Positions 59,101 through 64,000 of a DNA stretch of 64,000 nt are shown here, piece after piece. How positions within the stretch are numbered: the stretch's first letter is position 1; each line of letters begins with the position of its first letter. A program made the position numbers and the translations under genes. The stretch covers positions 1-64,000 of the forward strand of contig CAZXGS010000003.1 in assembly GCA_964640525.1 (NCBI GenBank). Direction: 5' to 3'. This DNA comes from SZAS-103 sp964640525. Its GTDB lineage: Bacteria; Pseudomonadota; Gammaproteobacteria; Xanthomonadales; Xanthomonadaceae. The notes below the pieces were generated by a model. The model was not told the origin of the DNA. It did no database searches and was given only the letters and a program-made list of their open reading frames with translations.

Positions 59101-61095
59101 GGTGACGGTGGTCGGCAGCGCGGTGGCCGGGTCGTAAGTCCTCTGGTAGACCTGCACGCCGGTGTCGGCGTTGGTCAGGGTGGCCGGTTGGCCGAGCACC
59201 CACAGCGTAGTGTTGTCGTCATGGGTGGCAACGTCGGTGCGGCGGAATCCGGGCATGCCGCAGTCGGGCACCGATGGCGCACAGGACGACCAGCGCGTGG
59301 TGCTCAGCGGGCTGGCATAGGCGTCGAAGGTGTTGACCTTCGACTGGAACGCCACGCCGTCGCGGAGCTGCGTGTGGGTAAGTTGGGGGTGCTGTTCTTC
59401 GGTCAGGAAGGCGCGTTCCCTGGGATTGACGGTGGTGCCGATGAATTCCGGGAACGGCTGGCCGTCCGCGTACGTCCAGTACGTCGAGGTGGTCTCGTCC
59501 AGCACGGTGGCTTCGCTGCTGTCGGCAAAGACCTTGACGTCCTGGAGCTGGCCCTCAGTCACGCCATAGCGGTTGCCGAAGGTGCTCTGGACTTCCGTGC
59601 CGTCCGGGTTCAGGACCTTGGTCCAGACCGTGTCCGGACACGAATTGTCCGGGCAATCGGCCGCCCAACTGGAGTCGTGGTCGATCTGCGACGTGCCGGA
59701 GTACGAAAACGTCCACGTCGATGTCGGCATACTCGGACCGCTGAGCACCTTGCTGAAGATCGCGAATTGCTCGGTCTCCTTGGGGTACGTCGGATCCACG
59801 CCCGTGCACTTGTACGGGTCGTAGGACAGGCCGCGGATCAGGGTCTTGAACTGAAACACTCCCGACGCACCCGATGGATGCGTCGCGGTCAGGGTGTAGC
59901 TATCCGAGGCGTACGGGGACTGGCGCAACAACGGGATCGGTACGCCGTTGCAGCCGGGCTGACCCTGCGGCTCCGGCTCCCCCGTTTGACTCTTCGCCGG
60001 CGGCGACGTGTCGACCAGCGCAAGATTGCCGTCGTATCGGTAACTCCAGCGGGAACCGTCCGGCTGGACGACGCCCGTCAGCTGGCTCGCGTGATAGGCA
60101 TCGTCCGGGTTGGACGTGTAGGGCGTGTAGTCGTAGGTCCAGGTTTGTGCACCGTCGGTCGCCGTGCTGACGTGACCGGCCGTCCAGGTGAGGGTGATCG
60201 TGCGGCCATCGCTGGCAGCAATCGACTGCAACTGATTGTTCGCATCGTACGTCCAGGTGACGGTATTGCCGAAGCGATCCACCGCATGGCTGGCCGCGAG
60301 GTAGTATCGGCGCCGGGAGTACCTCTCCTCGATGTACTTGGTAATGTTGTGGATCTCGTCGTGGAACGACCAGGTCTTGCTCACGTCCGCTGCGTTGCCG
60401 CTCACGAACATCATGCGGTCGAAATAGTATTTCGTGCCGTCCGGTGCGACGGCCAGGAAGCCTTCACCGGTCCCGCCGGACTGGATCGAAGAATGGCAAC
60501 TCAGCGCCCACTGGCTCTTGGTCACCCAGTAATACGTGTTGCCGTCGTCGGGATGCGGGCTGATGTTTGGAGCGCTCGTGTTCGCCAGCAGCATTTCCTG
60601 CGAGCCGGCGCCGGAAACATGCAGGGTGTAGCCCGACCAGTATTCGTGCGCCGCAAACGAAGTCTCTCCCTTGGTGACGGTCGATGGCGTCGCCGCGGCG
60701 ACATCGGTCACGGAGCAGCGGTGATCCGAGGCGTTGTTGCCGACCACCCAGCCGATTTCGGCGAAATTGCCGGTCAGGTAGGGAACATCGAGCTCCCAGT
60801 TCTCGAATCCCGGCAGGGTGCCGTCCTGGCCTGCCTGGACGACGTTCAACACGCGGCCCAGACTGACCGGAATCCGGCCTGTCCCGGGAATCGAGATGTC
60901 CGTCACCGCGAAGGAAGTCTGGCCGTTGTAGAAATCGACCTGCTCGCCGAACAAGTCGTTGCCGATGGCACCGATCGAGTCGGATGGGCGATTCAGACGG
61001 TTGGTCTCGAGCTCCGGGTAGCTGTTGGCCAGAACGGCCAGCGGCGCGCACGCGAGCGCTGCCAGGAGCACCCTGGCCATGATTCGAATGGACAT
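56140..61095 (-). CDS. Secreted RHS/YD-repeat protein with metallopeptidase-like toxin tip
   Basis: A 1651-residue polymorphic-toxin-like protein. Residues 1-23 are a Sec signal peptide. A long RHS/YD-repeat shell follows (many xYDxxGRLxxI-type units, about 250-1450), then the conserved RHS core end YYDPVMGRFLSTDPV and YANNNPYRFTDPDGR near 1470. The last 160 residues are a different, AT-richer tip. It contains S-N-H-P-R-G-K-A-V-D (1572-1581), the SxHxxGxAxD zinc motif of M15/LAS-type peptidoglycan peptidases, and HQNHIH (1641-1646) as likely further ligands. It is followed at once by an exported candidate immunity gene. No VgrG, PAAR or secretion genes are nearby. Confidence 0.88.
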   Translation of the reverse strand: MSIRIMARVLLAALACAPLAVLANSYPELETNRLNRPSDSIGAIGNDLFGEQVDFYNGQTSFAVTDISIPGTGRIPVSLGRVLNVVQAGQDGTLPGFENWELDVPYLTGNFAEIGWVVGNNASDHRCSVTDVAAATPSTVTKGETSFAAHEYWSGYTLHVSGAGSQEMLLANTSAPNISPHPDDGNTYYWVTKSQWALSCHSSIQSGGTGEGFLAVAPDGTKYYFDRMMFVSGNAADVSKTWSFHDEIHNITKYIEERYSRRRYYLAASHAVDRFGNTVTWTYDANNQLQSIAASDGRTITLTWTAGHVSTATDGAQTWTYDYTPYTSNPDDAYHASQLTGVVQPDGSRWSYRYDGNLALVDTSPPAKSQTGEPEPQGQPGCNGVPIPLLRQSPYASDSYTLTATHPSGASGVFQFKTLIRGLSYDPYKCTGVDPTYPKETEQFAIFSKVLSGPSMPTSTWTFSYSGTSQIDHDSSWAADCPDNSCPDTVWTKVLNPDGTEVQSTFGNRYGVTEGQLQDVKVFADSSEATVLDETTSTYWTYADGQPFPEFIGTTVNPRERAFLTEEQHPQLTHTQLRDGVAFQSKVNTFDAYASPLSTTRWSSCAPSVPDCGMPGFRRTDVATHDDNTTLWVLGQPATLTNADTGVQVYQRTYDPATALPTTVTSFGRLAARYTFLPDGNLHTVTDGNDHTTTLDDYFRGVPQALHYPDGTTRTAKVDAFGHITSITDPIGASPADDQKTTTTTFGYDAMGRLNRITPPRGDEVAWKPTTIAFAPVATAEYGLSPGHWKQTVRTGNAVSVTYFDGLWQPVLSQTYDAANVSGTQRFATKAFDFAGRTTFASSPVAAVGQYDDALTGVHTAYDGLGRPTTSTQDSELGPLTTHYDYLPGFITQTTNPRNYVTGTAYQVFDAPDTSHPTAIVSPEGVTTTIARDVFGKPLSITRSGTWQGSPISATRSYVYDSQQRLCKRVEPETGASFVAYDAANNVAWTAAGSTLTALDTPSQCEADRDAVPASSRTLRSYDARDRVLAVNIPGSSDDLTYRYFNDGALRLLTTGSGANAIVWSYTYDKRRLPLTETLNLDGRSKTIRHAYDAYGHARQLTYPDGLAINTLPNVLGQPTQAGVYATDVSYFPNGGMRGFTYHNGIVHSLTQNTRGLPQESKDALGTTAILDDTYSYDANGNVAAIADGTTYHGDNRTMEYDGLDRLTTTRAPNQWWVSATTTYDALDNIRSNQVGDNPKYLNTFAYDPASWRLTGIAGHVNWALSYDARGNVTGKGAGQDAYVFDAANRMTAVTGKESYRYDGYGRRVKVTRTIDGKIDYPVYDRGGQLLTEDDGRSNQTTDYVSLNGSLVAKRSAAIGSAKWATTYEHTDALHSPTDETDSKGNLKRATLYTPYGEPGGGQYVQGPGYTGHVTDAATRLTYAQQRYYDPVMGRFLSTDPVQASDTGASFNRYWYANNNPYRFTDPDGRSTCANPTCTMSTIDSHPGVQKGYAPSVNGNEGLPQGNVGRGIASANSPGPTITFINDNPHGASPNQPVTTATAKMVESGVVNSGVQSVNINSTTGGRHAATSNHPRGKAVDINRVNGMRVGDPANRSAVTDVQKSFRSEPNVRENFGPAFQEKSLTSGATPVPWTQVGEEHQNHIHESGQQ

Positions 61096-61239
61096 GCGGA
61101 ACGATTCCCCGACGCAGATGGCGACACGATATCCATGGCCGCCCCTGCGGTCGCCATGGACATCGATACCTTCGAAAAAGAGCCGGAGTATGCGACAGGC
61201 GCAGAGCCGAAATCAAATGGCCGCCGAGATGGCCGCCGA

Positions 61240-61260
61240 GGGTCAGGTCTTGTTTTGCCA
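61240..61260 (+). repeat. RAYT leader motif before the remnant
   Basis: GGGTCAGGTCTTGTTTTGCC matches the leader of the intact RAYT (minus strand 55644-55663) and lies about 25 bases before the remnant's ATG, as in the intact copy. Confidence 0.55.
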
Positions 61261-61284
61261 CATGCAGCCTTCCAACCTTCCTGC

Positions 61285-61344
61285 ATGGCCCGTCCGCTTC
61301 GCCTCGAATTCGCCGGTGCGCTTCATCATGTGATGGCACGGTAG
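61285..61344 (+). pseudogene. RAYT transposase remnant (5' end only)
   Basis: Nineteen codons MARPLRLEFAGALHHVMAR followed by TAG. They match the start of the intact RAYT (MARPLRIEFDGALYHVTAR) at 15 of 19 positions, then sequence similarity ends. It is a truncated second RAYT copy upstream of the divergent RHS gene. Confidence 0.8.
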
Positions 61345-61480
61345 AGACGAGGACAAACAAAATGCAGGTATTGTCCTGCACCACATTCATTCTTCGCCCG
61401 ACAGTCGTCGCGCGGCGCACCTGCGGTGGCCACAAACCACGCACAGGCAGGGCGGGCCGATGGCGGGCGAACTGGCTTTC

Positions 61481-61519
61481 CCTCACCCCTACCCCTCTTC
61501 CAGGGGGAGAGGGGTTTTT
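61481..61519. terminator. Palindromic repeat with T-run after oleD
   Basis: ACCCCTCT (61491-61498) and AGAGGGGT (61508-61515) form a stem followed by TTTTT on the plus strand. It belongs to the same CCCTCACCCCTACCCCTC family as the repeats at 19021. It would stop plus-strand transcripts; for oleD, on the minus strand, it is a hairpin without a T-run. Confidence 0.5.
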
Positions 61520-61534
61520 GCCGCCGGCATCGCC

Positions 61535-62533
61535 TCAGCGCTGCGCCTGCCAATCCTCGCGCAGGCGCTGCAGGCCTTGCTCGAAACTCACTTTCGGCAC
61601 GTAGCCGAAATCGCGCTTGGCGGCGGCGATGTCGTACCAGTGCGTGGTCACCAGTTGCTCGGCGAGGAAGCGGGTCATTGGCGGCTCGCCGCCGAGCTGG
61701 CCCAGTCGCCAGACGCCTTCCAGCACCGCGCCGGCGGCGTAGGCCAGCGCGAACGGAATCGTGGCTTCCACTCTTGGCGCGCCGACCGCGGCCAGCAGCG
61801 CATTGATCGTCTCGCGCGCACTGCGCGGATCGCCGTTGGAAATGAAATAGGCCTTGCCGGCGCAGGCCGCGCCGATGGCGAGGTGGTCGAAGGCGTCCAC
61901 GTGCGCCTGCGCGGCGTTGTCGATGAAGGTGGTGTCGATCTTGTTGTGGCCGCCGCCGACCAGCCGCAGCCTCCCGGCGCGGGCGCGTGCGACCAGTCGC
62001 GGCAGCAACTGGTTGTCGCCCGGGCCCCAGATCAAGCGCGGGCGCAGCGCGACCGTCGCCAGCGCGCCGTCGTTGGCGGCGAGCACGGCCTTCTCGGCAA
62101 TCGTCTTGGTGATCGGGTAGGCGGCCTTGAAGTGCTCGCCGTAGGGCGTATCGACTTCGTTGCCGCCGGCGACCGGGTGGGTGGCGCGGTGGGTGACGCT
62201 GGGCGTGGAGGTGTAGACGAGCTTGCCGATGGCGTGGGCGCGGCAGGCGGCAAGCACGTTTTCGGTGCCGACCACGTTGGCCAGCCGGTAGCTCTCGAAA
62301 CTGCCCCAGGCGCCGGCCTTGGCGGCGTTGTGGAAGATCGCCTCCATCCCGCGCGCGGCCTCGCGGATCGCCGTCGCGTCGGCGAGATCGCCGCGGAGCT
62401 GGCGCACGCCGAGCACGTCCAGCGCCGGGTAGCTGCCGCGGTTGAAGCTGGCGACCTCGTGGCCACGCGCGACCAGCAGGCGGCAGATCGCCTGGCCCAA
62501 GAAACCACCACCACCCGTCACCAGAATTTTCAT
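61535..62533 (-). CDS. oleD: OleD: 2-alkyl-3-oxoalkanoate reductase
   Basis: A 332-residue extended-SDR/epimerase-family enzyme that reduces the beta-keto acid made by OleA to a beta-hydroxy acid in long-chain olefin synthesis. It shows the Rossmann loop VTGGGGFLGQAICRLL, YTSTPSVTHR, and the YxxxK equivalent in AAYPITKTIAEKAVL, with KIDTTFIDNAAQAHVDAF typical of OleD. ATG 62533 has GGAAG upstream. It follows oleC on the same strand but is separated from it by an inserted DUF559 gene. Its first ten residues are also encoded, with all-synonymous differences, at 62641-62670. Confidence 0.92.
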   Translation of the reverse strand: MKILVTGGGGFLGQAICRLLVARGHEVASFNRGSYPALDVLGVRQLRGDLADATAIREAARGMEAIFHNAAKAGAWGSFESYRLANVVGTENVLAACRAHAIGKLVYTSTPSVTHRATHPVAGGNEVDTPYGEHFKAAYPITKTIAEKAVLAANDGALATVALRPRLIWGPGDNQLLPRLVARARAGRLRLVGGGHNKIDTTFIDNAAQAHVDAFDHLAIGAACAGKAYFISNGDPRSARETINALLAAVGAPRVEATIPFALAYAAGAVLEGVWRLGQLGGEPPMTRFLAEQLVTTHWYDIAAAKRDFGYVPKVSFEQGLQRLREDWQAQR

Positions 62534-62602
62534 GACTTCCGCTCCGAGCCGTCCATGGCGGCATGATCCGGCCGCGCATCCCTGCGCGGCGCTCGCGTCG
62601 GC

Positions 62603-62625
62603 GCGAGAGTCCACCGGACTCTCGC
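62603..62625. repeat. Perfect hairpin upstream of oleD
   Basis: GCGAGAGTCC-ACC-GGACTCTCGC is a perfect 10-bp stem with a three-base loop, 70 bases upstream of the oleD start. It could affect oleD transcription or translation. Confidence 0.7.
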
Positions 62626-62640
62626 AAGCGCCGCCGCTCG

Positions 62641-62670
62641 CCCGCCGCCACCGGTGACGAGGATTTTCAT
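62641..62670 (-). pseudogene. Duplicate oleD start fragment
   Basis: Ten codons reading MKILVTGGGG, identical in protein to the start of oleD but different at seven third positions (this copy is the more GC-rich). It then diverges to GRAAALARVRW and is out of frame with oleD 137 bases downstream. Its ATG overlaps the stop of the DUF559 gene as ATGA. It may be the original oleD start or part of a lost paralogue. Confidence 0.7.
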
Positions 62671-63134
62671 GGCTTGCCCCGCTCAGCCCCCTCCCTTTCG
62701 CGCAGCGAAGGGGGTGATGCGGCGCGATGATGAGCCGCCGGTGGCGGCTCATGCGTCGAAGAACGCCCGCCAGGGCCGTCGGGTTGTGGAGGGGTAAAGC
62801 TCCTCGTCAACTCACGATGAATCTCATCCACCACCGCATCCATCTTCTGCATGACCTCGTGATTCCAGAACCGCAGCACCCGATAGCCTCGTGAACCCAG
62901 CCGCTGCGTGCGAACCCGATCATGCTCCACCTGCTCGCCATGCTGGCCACCATCGAGCTCCACGACGAGCTTGGCCTGGGGACAAACGAAGTCCACGACG
63001 TACACCCCCAGCGGAACCTGGCGCCGGAACCGGAAGCCAGCAGGTTGGCGATTGCGCAAGAAGCGCCAAAGCAGGCGTTCGGCGTCGGTGGCACCGTTGC
63101 GCAATTCCCGCGCGAATAGTCGTTTGGAGTCCAA
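62667..63134 (-). CDS. DUF559-domain putative endonuclease
   Basis: A 155-residue protein with the DUF559/Vsr-like nuclease fold: ATDAERLLWRFLRNRQPAG, FRFRRQVPLGVYVVDFVC, then LVVELDGGQHGEQ with the likely metal-binding Glu/Asp, and YRVLRFWNHEVMQ. It aligns closely with the domain inserted in the cyanophycin gene at 5440-5840. The last 45 residues are read from repeat sequence. It starts at TTG 63134, three bases after the oleC stop. It lies between imperfect inverted repeats and splits the oleC-oleD pair. Confidence 0.82.
   Translation of the reverse strand: MDSKRLFARELRNGATDAERLLWRFLRNRQPAGFRFRRQVPLGVYVVDFVCPQAKLVVELDGGQHGEQVEHDRVRTQRLGSRGYRVLRFWNHEVMQKMDAVVDEIHRELTRSFTPPQPDGPGGRSSTHEPPPAAHHRAASPPSLREREGAERGKP
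62687..62714. repeat. Palindromic repeat flanking DUF559, left
   Basis: CCCCCTCCCTTTCGCGCAGC followed by GAAGGGGG; inverted it resembles the copy at 63152-63184 (CCCCTTCGC...GCGAAAG...GAGGG). Confidence 0.65.
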
Positions 63135-63137
63135 GCG

Positions 63138-64000
63138 CTACCCCTCCCCAACCCTCCCCTTCGCCTTTGGCGAAAGCGAGGGAGTATTCGCCGCCCACGC
63201 CGCCAGCGTCTCGCGGCCGATCTTGGCATTGTGGCGGATGTCGACCGGGAAGCCGGGGTGGAAGGCGAAGCGTTCGATGCGCGCGGTGTGGGGATGGCGC
63301 GCGCCGATGTCGTGCAACTCGGCGACGATGCGCTCGCGCTGCGCGGCGGCGACGCCGGCACGCAGTTCCACGCACAGCACGGGCAGGTTCTCGCGCCGGC
63401 TGCCGTGGAAAACCGGGCGTTGCTCGTAGCTCGCTTCCTCACCGCCACCGAGCACCACGAACGGTCTCTCCACCGCGACCCCCACCAGTGCGGTGCGGCG
63501 CACCTCGGGGTGGGTGTTGAACACCGGCTCGGCCTGCTCGGTGTACAGCGGCCCGTCCGCGGTCTCCACGCGGTGCGACTTGCGACCGCAGAACCACAGT
63601 CGCCCCTCGCCATCGAAATAGCCGACGTCGCCCATGCGGTGGACGATACGCTGGCTGCCATCGGCCCGGGCCTCGGCGATCTTCGCCAGCGCGGTGGCTT
63701 CGGGGCGGTTGAAATAGGCGTCGGTCGCGGTCGGGCCGGCGACGGTGATCTCGCCGACCTCGCCCGGCGCCATCAGCAGCTCGTCCGACCATGTCGGGAT
63801 CGCGTCATCAGTGATGCGCACGATCCGCACCACGTTCGGTGCCACGGGGCGGCCGACGCAGGTGCCGGCACCGTGCTCGGTCGCCGCGCGCGTGGCCTGC
63901 AGTTCGCGGCCCTCGATCACCGCCACCGGCAGGCATTCGGTGGCGCCGTAGGGCGTCCACAGTTGCGCATCCTCCGGCAACAGGCCGCGCAGCGTCGCCA
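63138..64000 (-). CDS. oleC: OleC: beta-lactone synthetase (3' part; 5' end outside window)
   Basis: The C-terminal 287 residues of an AMP-ligase-superfamily enzyme. OleC converts the OleD product, a 2-alkyl-3-hydroxyalkanoate, to a beta-lactone that OleB turns into an olefin. Visible are the adenylate-forming core motif TPYGATECLPV, GEVGEITVAGPTATDAYFNRPEAT, the hinge region RMGDVGYFDGEGRLWFCGRKSHRVET, and the catalytic lysine region HNAKIGRETLAAW. The last dozen residues (NTPSLSPKAKGRVGEG) are encoded by a dispersed palindromic repeat. oleD lies downstream beyond an inserted DUF559 gene. Confidence 0.9.
   Translation of the reverse strand, partial: ATLRGLLPEDAQLWTPYGATECLPVAVIEGRELQATRAATEHGAGTCVGRPVAPNVVRIVRITDDAIPTWSDELLMAPGEVGEITVAGPTATDAYFNRPEATALAKIAEARADGSQRIVHRMGDVGYFDGEGRLWFCGRKSHRVETADGPLYTEQAEPVFNTHPEVRRTALVGVAVERPFVVLGGGEEASYEQRPVFHGSRRENLPVLCVELRAGVAAAQRERIVAELHDIGARHPHTARIERFAFHPGFPVDIRHNAKIGRETLAAWAANTPSLSPKAKGRVGEG
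63152..63184. repeat. Palindromic repeat flanking DUF559, right (inside oleC 3' end)
   Basis: CCCTCCCCTTCGCCTTTGGC followed by GAAAGCGAGGGAG has an internal GCC/GGC-type hairpin and is the imperfect inverted partner of 62687-62714. It provides the last codons of oleC. Confidence 0.65.

Noticed and set aside
56581..61344. A 1587-codon open frame on the plus strand opposite the RHS gene
   Set aside because: It is a low-stop-codon shadow of a GC-rich repeat protein: Arg/Val/Gly/His-rich with no domain, and fully antisense to a convincing RHS gene.

Overview
The window is GC-rich, densely coded DNA from a gammaproteobacterium, most likely order Xanthomonadales (Lysobacterales). The inference rests on gene content and order: radC/coaBC/dut/xanA-type phosphomannomutase, argS-SPOR-SDR, speA facing speE, comM-ubiK-glnK, ubiJ-ubiB, and an oleC/oleD pair for long-chain olefin synthesis. 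DUF4124 proteins, REP-type palindromes and a REP-associated transposase fit the same order. I see no rRNA, tRNA or CRISPR array. The species is not identifiable by eye.

Layout. 0-2 kb: a CPBP membrane protease and a HigBA/RelE-type toxin-antitoxin pair. 2-7.4 kb: cyanophycin synthetase cphA and its Mur-ligase partner, the latter carrying a 648-bp in-frame insertion that encodes a DUF559 endonuclease domain. 7.8-21 kb: housekeeping genes (pyrE, phosphomannomutase, dut, coaBC, radC, argS, SPOR protein, SDR, speA), then speE. 22.5-29.5 kb: an ECF sigma/anti-sigma pair diverging from a bufferin (bufABC) metallophore cluster; a ketone/PHB set (acetoacetate decarboxylase, patatin, 3-hydroxybutyrate dehydrogenase) on the other strand; and a DoxX protein that may be a displaced bufD. 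30-33 kb: glnK, ubiK, comM. 33-41 kb: a response regulator and a signalling island with two transmembrane Ser/Thr kinases, an ECF-like sigma factor and a free-standing relative of one kinase's extracytoplasmic domain. 42-47 kb: glyoxylate bypass aceB-aceA with a divergent LysR regulator. 47-54 kb: arfB, an acyltransferase, a TruC-like pseudouridine synthase, a DUF4034 protein, and ubiJ-ubiB-redoxin. 54-61 kb: a REP-associated transposase (RAYT) in open frame with ubiJ, then a 1651-residue secreted RHS protein with a metallopeptidase-like C-terminal tip and an adjacent signal-peptide-bearing candidate immunity gene. 61-64 kb: oleD, a second DUF559 gene and the 3' part of oleC.

The most unusual feature is the population of small repeats in the intergenic spaces: heptanucleotide arrays often paired in opposite orientation, REP palindromes, GGGAGAGGGG-type hairpins, and 170-180 bp duplications at both ends of speA. 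Two DUF559 genes each sit between inverted copies of palindromic repeats, and one lies inside a host gene without breaking its frame. This suggests a small mobile cassette family, which is inference. The RHS toxin/immunity pair and the sigma-kinase-sensor island are the other candidates for undescribed biology.
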